Shown here: positions 21,274 to 32,575 of the stretch, piece by piece | Layout: every line of letters begins with the position of its first letter | How positions within the stretch are numbered: the first letter of the stretch is position 1 | From: Odontocerum albicorne | Taxonomy: Eukaryota; Arthropoda; Insecta; Trichoptera; Odontoceridae | Direction of reading: 5' to 3' | Assembly (NCBI GenBank): GCA_949825065.1 | Contig: OX463856.1 | Span: forward strand, 18,038,632 to 18,102,631 | DNA: 64,000 nucleotides | The notes under the pieces: model-generated | Databases searched by the model: none | The model's input: the letters and a program-made list of their open reading frames with translations, nothing else | Told to the model about the DNA's origin: nothing | Made by a program: the position numbers and the translations under genes

Positions 21274-22050
21274 TCGATACTTCTTTCCGATTTTTGATAA
21301 CACAAAAAACCCCGTTGCACGCTCTCATCAACCTGACAAACAGTGACACTCAACTACAACTGGAAACATCTTGCGAAACTCAACTCCTCCCACATTATCA
21401 CTCCAGAAAGACCAAAAATATTCATCCCACAATATACCGCACACAATCATAAGAATAAAAATCAAAACAAAAAAAAGAAGAAAAAAAGAAAAACACACAG
21501 AAACACAAATACAAAAACAACCAAAATTAAAACAACAAGAAGAGACCCACACTCACGAGCTCACATAAATCCTTTCCACTCGTCATTCATCCTGAACGCC
21601 CAAGTACTCAAAATCCTGTCGCAATAACAACCACGCTCCGATCGACTGTCTAAATGGTTTTCCTACCTTTACTTTTATTGAAGTCGGCACGCCATTGTAT
21701 GTAATGGGAGCCAAATAAGCATATTGCCTTTGGGCAAAAGAGGTTTTAACTCTAGGGATGGTGAACATTCCATTAGTTGCCATGCGTGTCATGTGTGTCT
21801 GCTGAGTTTGAATCTTCCCCTCCTCTCGATGGTAGTGCCAGAGAATGGATTTGAGATGTAAATTGGCTATGTTCAGGATCTGATACTCTCTGAAAAGCTC
21901 CGTCGTGGGATACCGGGCAGGAAGTTTATTGATTATTTTCCCAATCAATTTTTGGGAAACCTGTAATATGTGTTTTTGGGTTAAGGTGCATCCCCCCCAA
22001 ACTGATATACCGTAAGAAAGTGCTGACTGGCATAAGGCGAAGTATATACT
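21274..22050 (-). mobile_element. LINE W copy A, 5'-truncated
   Basis: A 160-codon minus frame (21583-22065) encodes IYFALCQSALSYGISVWGG, HILQVSQKLIGKIINKLPAR, YPTTELFREYQILNI and a TPITYNGVPTSIK-like end. This is the C-terminal region of a non-LTR RT. The 3'UTR runs to about 21274. The 5' break falls right after the SIYFALC codons, where sequence changes to TTTTCC. Copies B and C follow. Confidence 0.75.
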
Positions 22051-22057
22051 TTTTCCA

Positions 22058-23172
22058 AAAAACACGTTTATATTTTCATGAACTTTTAGAATCAGTAATA
22101 TTTTCTTAATATAGCCCTGTTCTAAAGGCTGACTAATAATATAATGATTAATCTAGTTCAGTAATTTTTTTTCACTAATATAATACGGAGTGATCACGCC
22201 CAGTTAAAATAATTCACTTATAAAATAATTGTTAATCATACTTCTTTCCGATTTTTTCCGATTAAATCGATACTTCTCTCCGATTTTTGATTACACAAAA
22301 AAAAAACCCGTTGCACGCTCTCATCAACCTGACAAACAGTGACACTCAACTACAACTGGAAACATCTTGCGAAATTCAACTCCTCACACATCATCACTCC
22401 AGAAAGACCAAAAATATTCATCCCACAATATGCCGCACACAATCATAAGAATAAAAATTAAAACAAAAAATACACAGAAACACAAATACAAAAACAACCA
22501 AAATTAAAACAACAAGAAGAAACCCACACTCACGAACTCACACAAATCCTTTCCACTCGTCATTCATCCTGAAAGCCCAAGTACTCAAAATCCTGTCGCA
22601 ATAACAACCACGCTCCGATCGACTGTCGAAATAGTTTTCCTACCATTACCTTTATTGAAGTCGGCACGCCATTGTATGTAATGGGAGTCAAATAAGCATA
22701 TTGCCTTTGGGAAAAAGAGGTCTTAACTCTAGGAATGGTGAACATTTCATTAGTTGCCATGCGTGTCATGTGTGTCTGCTGAGTCTGCATCTTCCCCTCC
22801 TCTCGATGGTAGTGCCAGAGAATGGATTTGAGATGTAAATTGGCTATGTTCAGGACCTGATACTCTCTGAAAAGCTCCGTCGTGGGATACCGGGCAGGAA
22901 GTTTATTGATTATTTTCCCAATCAATTTTTGGGAAACCTGTAATATGTGTTTTTGGGTTAAGGTGCATCCCCCCCAAACTGATATACCGTAAGAAAGTGC
23001 TGACTGACATAAGGCGAAGTATATACTTTTAAGAATATTTTCACTGAGCACATTTCGAATCATACGGAATATGTATCCTAGTTTTCTGATTTTTGCGCTC
23101 AAAGTGTTAATATGGACCTCCCAACGAAGGAACTGGTCAACATAAACTCCAAGGTACTTTATACTATCAACC
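22058..23172. repeat. left arm of 1.1-kb inverted duplication
   Basis: Inverted counterpart of 24322-25432. The arm includes LINE W copy B and about 200 bp of AT-rich flank outside the LINE 3' end. Because the flank is also mirrored, the pair arose by inverted duplication of a genomic segment rather than two independent insertions. Confidence 0.85.
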
Positions 23173-23215
23173 TTTTCCAAGGAAACACAACTACAGTCAG
23201 ACATGGGTGAACAAG
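22265..23215 (-). pseudogene. LINE W copy B, RT C-terminal fragment
   Basis: A 214-codon frame (22560-23204) starts at SDCSCVSLEKVDSIKYLGVY, reads VDQFLRWEVHINTLSAKIRK and LGYIFRMIRNVLSENILKSI, and continues like copy A. SIKYLGVY.D..L.W..HI is the RT block following the palm. The longest of the three copies at its 5' side. No stop in the fragment. Confidence 0.8.
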
Positions 23216-24321
23216 TGTGTAGTGTTATGTAAAATTATGACTTTGTGACCCCCTACAAAATCGTTATATCTTAATGATGCATGTACACGTGGGAAAATAA
23301 TGTAATTGCACAAAGACGATAAGCTTTATTATGAAGGGATACCCACCGTTTTATGTTGTTGAAATAAATTATCAATTACATTCCGATCTTAATATTGTAT
23401 ACACGTCTAAATCCTTACACTGAAGCTCCACATTCCTTTCCTGCTCATTTCTGGTGGCATTGTCCCGATTTCGTGTCCTACGAGTATGACTTTCAGCCTG
23501 CACAGCGGTTGATCCAATCGCATTTATTAAGTTACTTTACGAGTATATCCAATAACAACTAGATGAGTTCCGTGACCTAGTTGCTAAGATGACTGTTTTC
23601 CGAACCGGTGGTTGTGGGTTCGATCCTTTTGGAGCCCAATTTTTTTCATAAAGTTTTTATGGAGATGGTGAATTAAGGGAAATTAGACCGAGTACTTTTC
23701 TGGAAAATAAACTGCAAAAACTGCACGGAAACACTTTGTAGATAATCCGATTTGCGATAGTAACACATAAATACATATATTATAATTGGGATTTTAATCG
23801 TTAGTATTATTTAAAAAATATGTGTGTTGTATGAATTGACTGATTCATTTCATATAAGTGAATCAATAAAATTAAATAATATACATTTTAAAATTCGCAG
23901 AATGCCTCTTCCATGAAAGTCAGTGGAGTGTCAAATTTCATAATAAAAATAGTTTTCGAAACAATTTTCATAAAACAAAATACCGTGGATATGTGTTCAT
24001 CAGAGTCGAAAAATGCCATTTTTTTCATGTTTAATATATTGGCCTGGGCAATAAAAGTCCATAGCTAAAATAATTCCCAAAGTTTTGGAAGTAAATTTAG
24101 TAAAATGGTGACAACCGTAGCGATTATATGCCAGAATGAACGCTCCAAATTATACTTGGGTTGCTATCAACGCATAGCAATCCGCTATACTGAATTGCTC
24201 CAACGTCAAAATGCAGAAACTAATTTAGGTATTTATAAAAATTCTTTTTCCAAAAAATATGACTCAATATTTTGCTGAGTTAAATTAATAATAATTGTTT
24301 TAGTAAGTGGTTTTTACTTGG
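23173..24321. other. spacer of the inverted duplication
   Basis: About 1.15 kb of single-copy-looking AT-rich DNA. It contains a SINE A head fragment at 23564-23650 and two TACGAGTA 8-mers (23479-23486, 23538-23545). No coding feature recognised. Confidence 0.5.
23564..23650 (+). mobile_element. SINE A tRNA-like head fragment
   Basis: GAGTTCCGTGACCTAGTTGC (box A) and GGTTGTGGGTTCGATCCTTT (box B) stand at the usual spacing, followed by GGAGCCCAATTTTTTT. The body ends early and no tail is seen. Confidence 0.6.
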
Positions 24322-25432
24322 GGTTGATAGTATAAAGTACCTTGGAGTTTATGTTGATCAGTTCCTTCGTTGGGAGATCCATATTAACACTTTGAGCGCA
24401 AAAATCAGAAAACTAGGATACATATTCCGTATGATTCGAAATGTGCTCAGTGAAAATATTCTTAAAAATATATACTTCGCCTTATGTCAGTCAATAATCT
24501 CTTACGGTATATCAGTTTGGGGGGGATGCACCTTAACCCAAAAACACATATTGCAGGTTTCCCAAAAATTGATTGGGAAAATAATCAATAAACTGATCGG
24601 TATCCCACGGCGGAGCTTTTCAGAGAGTATCAGGTCCTGAACATAGCCAAATTACGTCTCAAATCCATTCTCTGGCACTACCATCGAGAGGAAGGGAAGA
24701 TGCAGACTCAGCAGACACACATGACACGCATTGCAACTAATGAAATGTTCACCATTCCTAGAGTTAAGACCTCTTTTTCCCAAAGGCAATATGCTTATTT
24801 GACTCCCATTACATACAATGGCGTGCCGACTTCAATAAAGGTAATGGTAGGAAAACTATTTCGACAGTCGATCGGAGCGTGGTTGTTATTGCGACAGGAT
24901 TTTGAGTACTTGGGCTTTCAGGATGAATGACGAGTGGAAAGGATTTGTGTGAGTTCGTGAGTGTGGGTTTCTTCTTGTTGTTTTAATTTTGGTTGTTTTT
25001 GTATTTGTGTTTCTGTGTATTTTTTGTTTTAATTTTTATTCTTATGATTGTGTGCGGCATATTGTGGGATGAATATTTTTGGTCTTTCTGGAGTGATGAT
25101 GTGTGAGGAGTTGAATTTCGCAAGATGTTTCCAGTTGTAGTTGAGTGTCACTGTTTGTCAGGTTGATGAGAGCGTGCAACGGGGTTTTTTTTTGTGTAAT
25201 CAAAAATCGGAGAGAAGTATCGATTTAATCGGAAAAAATCGGAAAGAAGTATGATTAACAATTATTTTATAAGTGAATTATTTTAACTGGGCGTGATCAC
25301 TCCGTATTATATTAGTGAAAAAAAATTACTGAACTAGATTAATCATTATATTATTAGTCAGCCTTTAGAACAGGGCTATATTAAGAAAATATTACTGATT
25401 CTAAAAGTTCATGAAAATATAAACGTGTTTTT
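24322..25432. repeat. right arm of 1.1-kb inverted duplication
   Basis: Mirror of 22058-23172 with few differences, including a short deletion in the LINE coding part near 24593. Confidence 0.85.
24330..25225 (+). pseudogene. LINE W copy C, frame broken
   Basis: Two plus frames (24392-24640 and 24700-24930) cover SAKIRKLGYIFRMIRNVLSE and MQTQQTHMTRIATNEMFTIP. They are separated by a deletion near 24593 relative to copy B (KLPARYPTT is lost, giving KLIGIPRRS). Also one Ala to Ile change in QSIISYG. No catalytic domain. Confidence 0.8.
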
Positions 25433-25639
25433 GATATCGTTATTTACCCCTTCAAAAGGATAATGAAAATTAAGAATTTTAATATAAACTGATTTCCTAT
25501 AAACTACTCAACAAAAAATCAACAATAACAAACCAATTATGTAAGTGATCAACTAGACAACAATGGGAATAATAAAAGCAGGAATCAATTTTCATAAAAT
25601 CATGCTAGAAAATATTTTTCTTTTTCGTCTTACACACAC

Positions 25640-25950
25640 ACATGCCATCATGCCAAGTCCCTTTCGGGGTAACAGAAAAGACATATCTTCGCACCTTTTT
25701 ATCCGTGCACACGGATAAAAAGGCATGGGGATATGTCTCTTCTGCTACCATGCACACTTATACATCTCATCATACATGTTCTTTCTCATTCTTGTATATT
25801 TTATCTCAGTTTAAATTACTCCTAATATATCCTACTTATCTTTCCTTGGCCTACTTCTTCCTCGTTATCGATTTCTTCGTCGTTATCATTTTTTGCAAAG
25901 TCTTTTACAGCCCATTCTTTTAACGTGTCCAAACTACCGCATGATTCCTA
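25640..25950. repeat. repeat G-like start and unassigned sequence
   Basis: CATGCCATCATGCCAAGTCC then CTTTCGGGGTAACAGAAAAG resembles the GCCATCACGCCATTTCCTGG and GGTAGGCAGAGA start of repeat G at 36.9 kb. The rest to 25950 is T/C-rich and not recognised. Confidence 0.4.
25673..25744. repeat. imperfect hairpin with perfect 14-bp core
   Basis: Core arms CCTTTTTATCCGTG (25694-25707) and its inverse (25710-25723) are separated by CA. Outer arms 25673-25687 and 25730-25744 (AGACATATC / GATATGTCT plus flank) pair with one mismatch. Internal bulge of six bases each side. Confidence 0.8.
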
Positions 25951-25954
25951 TCTT

Positions 25955-26658
25955 TATTCCGTTTTCAACATCCATCTCTAACTAACAGTTATTGTTTTTA
26001 TTCCGTTTTCAACATCCATCTCTAACTAACAGTTATTGTTTTTATTCCGTTTTCAACATCCATCTCTAACTAACAGTTATTGTTTTTATTCCGTTTTCAA
26101 CATCCATCTCTAACTAACAGTTATTGTTTTTATTCCGTTTTCAACATCCATCTCTAACTAACAGTTATTGTTTTTATTCTGTTTTCAACATCCATCTCTA
26201 ACTAACAGTTATTGTTTTTATTCCGTTTTCAACATCCATCTCTAACTAACAGTTATTGTTTTTCTTCCGTTTTCAACATCCATCTCTAACTAACAGTTAT
26301 TGTTTTTATTCCGTTTTCAACATCCATCTCTAACTAACAGTTATTGTTTTTATTCCGTTTTCAACATCCATCTCTAACTAACAGTTACTGTTTTTATTCC
26401 GTTTTCAACATCCATCTCTAACTAACAGTTATTGTTTTTATTCAGTTTTCAACATCCATCTCTAACTAACAGTTATTGTTTTTATTCCGTTTTCAACATC
26501 CATCTCTAATTAACAGTTATTGTTTTTATTCCGTTTTCAACATCCATCTCTAACTAACAGTTATTGTTTTTATTCCGTTTTCAACATCCATCTCTAACTA
26601 ACAGTTATTGTTTTTATTCTGTTTTCAACATCCATCTCTAACTAACAGTTATTGTTTT
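25955..26658. repeat. minisatellite, 16 copies of a 44-bp unit
   Basis: Unit GTTTTCAACATCCATCTCTA then ACTAACAGTTATTGTTTTTATTCC. Starts fall every 44 bp exactly from 25961 to 26621, with no indels. Variants: copies 6 and 16 have TTCT before GTTTTC; copy 8 TTTCTTCCG; copy 10 GTTACTG; copy 12 TTCAGT; copy 13 TAATTAAC. Length uniformity suggests recent expansion by unequal exchange. Confidence 0.95.
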
Positions 26659-27919
26659 TTTTCTCTATTAAACATTGTAATTCCAGATTATTCTACGCAA
26701 AGTACGAAGTTCTTTTGCATTTATTCTGCCTTACCTTTTAAATTACCTTTTAATGCACAAGCTTCGATTCCAAACGTCAAGCACAATCATTTTTGAACAT
26801 TTAGCGATTGATATATTTGCAAAAACAATGCTGAGTACATCATTGACCTTGTTACCTGCAAGAACACGACATTAACATTTATCTGTATTTTACATTTATC
26901 TGTATTTATTTCAAAAATACTATAAATTATTCACGCTCAAATGCCACAAAATATGATCTGGTTTCATAAAAAGTTTGTTAAGTTTAAATGGCTAAAAATT
27001 CATGAATTTCCAGTATTTGGACACAAAATTTACGACCCTTAAATCACATAAATAGAGATTAAATCAACCCAATTAATGTTAGCTAAAAGCAAGCTGATTT
27101 TTTTATTTATGCTGGTTTGGATAAAAGGTCAGAAAGATTGATTGTTACAACTAAACTTTGAATTGACACAGCTGACTTTCTTAAATTTGTGTCATAAAAA
27201 TAAATTACTTTGTCGAAGACTTTGACTTTAACTTTGTGGAACTCTTAAATATATAGACACCCACGTTCGTTATGCTTAAGGGAAAATATGATTAAAAGGT
27301 TGAAAACAATGATGGAATAAAGAAGCAATGATTTCAGTCATTATTGCATATAATCCTCAAACGAACTTTGGAAAAATTATTGTAGTGCTTCAAAGATGAT
27401 TGTCCAAGACCGTTTACCAGGTTTTGATACATTTCCGAGGCAACGATAATGGACAACACATACTACTGCATAGCTCATTAATAAGTTATTGAAAGTCAAC
27501 AATTTATTAGAACGCTGTTACATAGTTTTGCTAGACATGTTTTTATTTCCTAAAACTTTACCGATTGGCTACTCAGATCTAATGTTGTCAAATGACAGTT
27601 TTGCTATATTCGAAATTTTCATTGAAAATACTGGCAATTTTTTGGGCTGTTTGAACTCCAGGCCTTAAGCTTTATTTCATTCTTTGTGTGACGGACTTTC
27701 AATCCGTCGTCGTTACTATTCTTTTTACTTTCAGGTATGACGCCATCGGAGAAGTAGTGCCTTTGGGCAATTTTTTTTTCGTCACTCAAAACGTTGCACT
27801 CATAAAAATAATGAAGATTTCGATCATAAATTATTTTTTGATAACAAGGAAGTGAAGTTCACGCTGGATGGGGACTTATTTTGTCCCCCATTACAGCGTG
27901 GGTGTATTATATTGTATTG
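26659..27919. other. AT-rich DNA, no feature seen
   Basis: No recognised repeat or credible coding region over about 1.26 kb. Confidence 0.45.
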
Positions 27920-28125
27920 CACTTTCGTTGTATACAGTACAACCTGGCAGGCTTATTACCATGGGGCAATATCTTTCAACCAACTAGAAATATGTTGAAG
28001 AGATCTTAACTGAAAATCAAACTTGAATCTTTTTTTTTTAAATCTGGGTTTCAACGGGAATCTAATCCACAACCTCCGGGCTGGGATATAAACGTTTTAT
28101 CAACTAGGTCACAGAGGTTGGATGG
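27920..28125 (-). mobile_element. SINE A copy, near full length
   Basis: Minus order: head with TCTGTGACCTAGTTGATAAA, box B-like GGTTGTGGATTAGATTCCCG, GAAACCCAG, A-rich tract, GATTCAAGTTTGATTTTCAG, hairpin region ATTGCCCCATGGTAAT, CCTGCCAGGTTGTACTGTAT and the ACAACGAAAGTGCAATACAA tail. One of the best copies for defining the family. Confidence 0.85.
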
Positions 28126-28255
28126 TGGTGGAATCAAACTGAACTGTCAGAAAAGAGAATAGTACGAATATAATATTTGTTTCATTTTTGGCAAGTATGA
28201 ATGACGAACTTCAAGGCCAAGTGAGTGAAATATTAATTTTGATTTTATCATCCCA

Positions 28256-28899
28256 TATACAGGTTGTCCCATAGGTCAACGTCAATCCGGCATTGAAAAA
28301 GAAACCAGCTTATGACGGTTCAGAATTTTTAAAAAATCTTGAAAAAGCCTTATACTTTTCGAGTTATATAGGCATTTCTTCGAAATTTGTGAAAGTAGCT
28401 ACCCTTGGCCAAATGTTTATATGCTGTAACTACAAATTGCCATATTTTATGATTTTAATGATTGTATCGCAATCCTAGATAACGCTGGTATTAGTCGGAG
28501 TCAGATAAAAAACAAAAAAAATCTGCACGTTCGAAAAAATTTGTTTTTGTCCGATCATAAAAAGTAATATTTTTTATCAGCTTACTTTAACTCATCATAC
28601 TGTAAAAATAATGTACTACGCTAACCTGGAAAGTTACATCAAAAGATGGTATGTTTAGTCATAATTTCAAAATGGTACAATACATACCTAATGCTTTTTT
28701 AAAAATAATTTTAAATCAATAATTTCTGTAATTAAAGATCAAATTCAATAAATTTGAGTGAGACAACCGATACCGCGCATGAACGAGTTAGAGTAAGACA
28801 GCTAGTGTCACCATTTTTGACATGAAATAGCTAGTTCCTGTCAAAAATGGCCTCTTCTTCGATACCGGCTTGACGTTGAACTATGGGACACCCTGTATA
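28256..28899. mobile_element. TA-flanked inverted-repeat element, 640 bp
   Basis: Ends TACAGGTTGTCCCATAGGTC (left) and, inverted, TACAGGGTGTCCCATAGTTC (right). Similarity continues through CAACGTCAATCCGGCAT (left) and CAACGTCAAGCCGGTAT (right) to about 44 bp. TA on both sides (28256-28257, 28898-28899) fits a Tc1/mariner-type target. No transposase ORF, so a MITE. An internal 12-bp perfect hairpin (CCATTTTTGACA/TGTCAAAAATGG) lies near the right end. Confidence 0.8.
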
Positions 28900-29104
28900 T
28901 AAAATTTCCGGTGCCACATATGGGGTTCGATTTATTGTGATAGGTATTATGTATGACGACGTCCATGGTCAAAAATATGAACTTATCCTTCCATGAATGC
29001 AAGTTTTCCATTTTATCGCACCATGTATACAAGTCATCCATTGTCACGTATGGAATTCAATTTATTGTGATCGTAAATATAATATATGATTTATGGAGCG
29101 CCGT
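28900..29104. repeat. short diverged direct repeats
   Basis: A GGTTCGATTTATTGTGAT-type motif occurs near 28925, as AATTCAATTTATTGTGATCG near 29052, and as ACATTCGACTTATTGTTTT near 29712. Preceding CAT..ACAAGT..TCCA blocks are also shared. Not assigned. Confidence 0.4.
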
Positions 29105-29640
29105 GTAGAGAGCAAAGTCTCTTCAACGGTGTTCTCACTCAGGATTTAAACCCATTTATAAATGTTGATAAGACCTGCCAAGAAGATTGTCATAAAGTGC
29201 TTCCTTAAGCTACACATGCAACTAATATCTCTCACACTAGGAGGCAGACCATTCCACGCCACAGAACTAGCAACGGTAAAAGCTCTATCATAATACCAAG
29301 TCATATTGAATTGGTTAGGAACAACCTGTTTATTAGATGAAGAAGAAATCGACTTCAAGGTTCAACTTCTTTCTGAGGGAACATCCCTCAGGCACATTCA
29401 TGATAGATGCAACGGAGACTTCCATTAGGAGACTTGAATACAAAGAGACAAATTCTGAAATCAATCCGTTTGCGGCACTTAAACCAGTGTAGACAATATG
29501 GCAATATTTATGACTACCATATATCAACTTAGTAGCTGCATTGAAAACAGACTCGAGTCTAGAAGTTTGTGAATTAGAAAAAAAACAGTATATAGAATTA
29601 CAACAATCCAGACGCGACACATCAAAATAATTCGACGTAC
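29105..29640 (-). pseudogene. CR1-like LINE, RT C-terminal part
   Basis: Two minus frames overlap: 29333-29620 (SRLDCCNSIYCFFSNSQTSR, LESVFNAATKLIYGSHKY) and 29146-29358 (YYDRAFTVASSVAWNGLPPS, VRDISCMCSLRKHFMTIFLA). They match LDYCNSL..GLP.....RLQ.V.NAAARLI and RAFS.AAP.LWN.LP..IR...S...FK..LK of CR1/L2 elements. Frames differ, so at least one frame shift. Tail fragments of the same family appear at 3.0 and 32.4 kb. Confidence 0.8.
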
Positions 29641-29747
29641 AAATATTATAAGACTATAGAAAACTTAAGAAACCGTATCATTCCATATATACAAGTATTC
29701 CACACTCACATATGACATTCGACTTATTGTTTTGGTAGTTTGATATG

Positions 29748-29925
29748 AAGACCTTCGTGGCCTAGTTAGTAAAATGCCTCTCTTGCGACTCGGAGATTGC
29801 GGATTCGTACTTGTATGTATTCATTTTTGTAAAAAGGGTTTAACTTAAAACCTATTTTACATATTTCTGGTGGGTTGTCAGAAATTTCCACATGGTTATA
29901 ACTCGCCCGGTTGTACTGTATTATC
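29748..29925 (+). mobile_element. SINE A copy
   Basis: GACCTTCGTGGCCTAGTTAG (box A) and GAGATTGCGGATTCGTACTT (box B region, mutated) are followed by AAAGGGTTTAACTT, TATTTCTGGTGGGTTGTCAG, and the tail CCCGGTTGTACTGTAT. Body shortened. Confidence 0.75.
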
Positions 29926-29999
29926 GTCGTCGTTGCTGAGCCACTGTGTTAAGGATCGCTTCACCATTATAACATCAATTGTGCTAGATGTGCCGTGGA

Positions 30000-30210
30000 G
30001 TTTTTTTAAGTGAAAACGAAACTGTGCCGTAGACTTATTTTTAAGTGAGTGAGCCGTTGCACACCAGCAAACTCACCGGCCACACCGCTGTACTAGATCA
30101 GATGGTACGTCGAAGTGAGACGATCGGAGCGCATCGACATGTGTTTTCCTTTTTTTCAGCGCGGTGTTTGAACCAGCGATACCGCATAGCCATATACCTC
30201 ACATAATATG
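30000..30210 (-). mobile_element. SINE B copy, rearranged
   Basis: On plus, in order: GAAACTGTGCCGTAGACTTA, GTTGCACACCAGCAAACTCA, CACACCGCTGTACTAGATCA, GTGAGACGATCGGAGCGCAT, then CGGTGTTTGAACCAGCGATA (box B) running to the head. Internal middle part is deleted relative to 11.99 kb. Confidence 0.7.
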
Positions 30211-30554
30211 TACCATTAGCAAAATACAGTATGTATGAATGCTTTTTCAATATGTTAAATTGATAAAAAAATGAATACTAAAGAAAAGATTACTTTGTTG
30301 CCACAATTGATCATCATGTGATGATAAAGTGTGATGACCCCTCCTATTCCGATATTATTTTCGTCTTCTAGATAGGAGGTCAAATTACGTGCCTTGTGGG
30401 TCAAGTTTAGTAAGTGGAATAATAAATTAATTTCATGTTTAATTCATATTCAGAATTTGTAATAATACCACTAAATACTCGTACAATCTGAAATCTTAGG
30501 TAAATCAAAACATTATGTTTTTAAAATGTTGAAATATAAATAATCTTTTTGTAA
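30211..30554. other. AT-rich DNA, no feature seen
   Basis: TACTCGTA at 30476-30483 only. Confidence 0.45.
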
Positions 30555-30770
30555 TTTGTTTAGTCCAACACTGTTTATTCCACTTTATACAACGGCATAA
30601 CCCTACCGGTTTCAAAGTTTTCACCTCATTATTAGAGAGCACAAACAAAACTCCGGTGACGAGGTGAAACCCTTAAAACCGGTAGGATTATACCGTTATG
30701 TAAAGTGGAATAAACGGTGTTGAACTAAACAATTTACAATGTCTTTAAACCTCCATAGTGCCAATGTCTT
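30555..30770. mobile_element. Penelope terminal palindrome
   Basis: Minus segment (30560-30645) and plus segment (30650-30760) face each other, cores inward, about 15 bp apart. The plus copy has GACGAGGTGAAACCCTTAAA then ACCGGTAGGATTATACCG, so its CTGATGA is lost (CGGTGACGAGG). The minus copy reads CTAATAATGAGG. Both cores have decayed, whereas the CGGTAGG..TATACCG and GTGGAATAAAC parts remain. Confidence 0.7.
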
Positions 30771-32113
30771 AACTATAAATAACATAAATAATATTTATTG
30801 TTGTAAAGGAAATAAAAATATATTTTGGTATTTCATAGAAAAATATAATTTTCTTTGATATATCGGTAATATTGGTTTTAAAAGAAAGCATTTTAGAAAT
30901 TCTTCCATAAATAATACTTTACTTTGGCTTTCATAAATTTTGTTTTTAGGGCTCAAGGCTTTTTTTTATTTTTTAATCTTTCATTTACTGACCATGACTC
31001 TGGAACCAACAACCGGTTAATGGAAAATCCACACCATCGTTAATATGCTTCAAAAAGCTAATGAAAATTCATTATTACATGACCCTTTAGTGACATTGTG
31101 TTTTTATCGTCCCTTTTTCAATCTTTGTTTTATTCTCTTAACCATTGATGACTTTGTTAAATTTGTGATATTTTCAATTATCTACATTGATAATGTAAAT
31201 ACCCCACCTATCAGTCAAACTTTATTTTAAATATATAGTTAATTAAAATAGAACACTTGATAATAAACTAACTTACACTGTACAAGATGTTATAAGTAAA
31301 ATAAAATTATCAAGGAGAAAAATCTTGCTACGCCACTGTTGACACGTTAACAAAAAAGAAATAAAACCTGTTGCAAGAAATGTAAGACTTTTTATTAAAG
31401 AACTATATTTTATATTTTATTCCTCATTAAGTGATTTTATTATATTTTTATTAACAACGCTCATAAAAATGATATAAATTATGGACAAGGATGTATGTAT
31501 AAAAATGATAAGCCTTTGTTGTAAACGAACCAAATTTAATTAAATGAAAGAAGGTTTTTTTATATTGTTTTTTTATTTTACTAACAGTAAACTCTCCATT
31601 TACGCGGGTACTAGGTTCCAAGAAAAGAGTGCGTAAATGAATACCGCGTAAATATCAATTGAATGCTTTGTAAAGTTTTGATTTCTTACTAGTTTCCAAA
31701 TAGTCTATTTCATACGTTAAACTATTTTTAGTTCTTTATTTCCTGTTCCAACACGCTGTTCAATATTTCATTTCCCCTTTCCATCATCTGACAACTATTT
31801 CACAAGTAAACTTTATTTTTATTGCACACTACTCTTTATGAATTTTAAACTTTCTAATTTAAAAAGTACGATTGTAATTACGTTTGGTATACTCGTACTT
31901 GTATCATATTTTTTTCCGTTTTGTATAGATATAAATAAATGTTTTTCCGTTTTGACTTGATGTTTTTCACTTTGTTGTGTTTTTTCTATAATCTGTTTTT
32001 CAATAATTGCTAATCTGAATCATGGCTCAGAAACACTGACATAACATTTTTTGTTTATTACAACTGAGAATCCGGCAAAGTGACGTAACTATAGTTACTA
32101 TTTTCCCATTCGA
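30771..32113. other. AT-rich DNA; one possible pogo-like end
   Basis: CAGTAAACTCTCCATTTACG then CGGGTACTAGGTTCCAAG near 31586-31623 looks like the end of a pogo/Tigger-type transposon, but no partner end was found. TACTCGTA at 31890-31897. Otherwise featureless. Confidence 0.35.
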
Positions 32114-32171
32114 TTCGAGATATTGTTCATAGATCTTGTAACTTTCCAAGATCTATGAACAATATCTCGAA
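32114..32171. repeat. perfect 25-bp inverted repeat, 8-nt loop
   Basis: Left arm 32114-32138 (TTCGAGATATTG...), loop TAACTTTC (32139-32146), right arm 32147-32171, all 25 pairs matching. No element ends or target duplication recognised around it. Confidence 0.95.
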
Positions 32172-32379
32172 GTCTCCATTTATTTTATTATTATAGTGTT
32201 TATGGTATATATGACGTGAATAAACTTTTTTTGTGTATGTTATTCATTCAAAAAAATTCCGCTTCTAAAAATCCTACGTTAGCCCAAATGTTGCAAATAA
32301 ATTGATTTCAAACTTTGTCTCTTTGTATTCCGATCCCTTGATGCAATGTCTCCATTGTATCTTTCGAATCTAAATCTGA

Positions 32380-32575
32380 GAGATGTTTGGAGAGAAGCAG
32401 TGCTTTAAGGTCAAATTCGTCTTCATTTGATAAATGGACTGTCTCGAATCGACCCAATAGGCCGGAATATTATGATCGAGTTTTTGCCGTTGCTGATTTA
32501 GGATACGAAGGGCGCGTGCCGTTTAAGGAAAGGTCCGTTTTGAGAGGTCTTATCAAAATAAAGAAGCATATATGA
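32380..32575 (+). pseudogene. CR1-like LINE tail fragment
   Basis: A 62-codon frame reads TVSNRPNRPEYYDRVFAVAD, then RSVLRGLIKIKKHI. It aligns with PNQFNMTWYYDRAFTVASSV and GLINIYK at the end of the CR1-like copy at 29.1 kb. The central VAWNGLP is changed. The frame has a Met by chance. Confidence 0.6.

Noticed and set aside
21343..21627. 94-codon Lys/Thr-rich ORF
   Set aside because: It lies antisense to the LINE W copy A 3'UTR and is low-complexity.
25955..26658. CRISPR-like array
   Set aside because: Units are directly abutting with no unique spacers, and the window is eukaryotic. It is a minisatellite.
26608..26796. 62-codon ORF at the end of the satellite
   Set aside because: It begins within the 44-bp repeats and has no recognisable domain.
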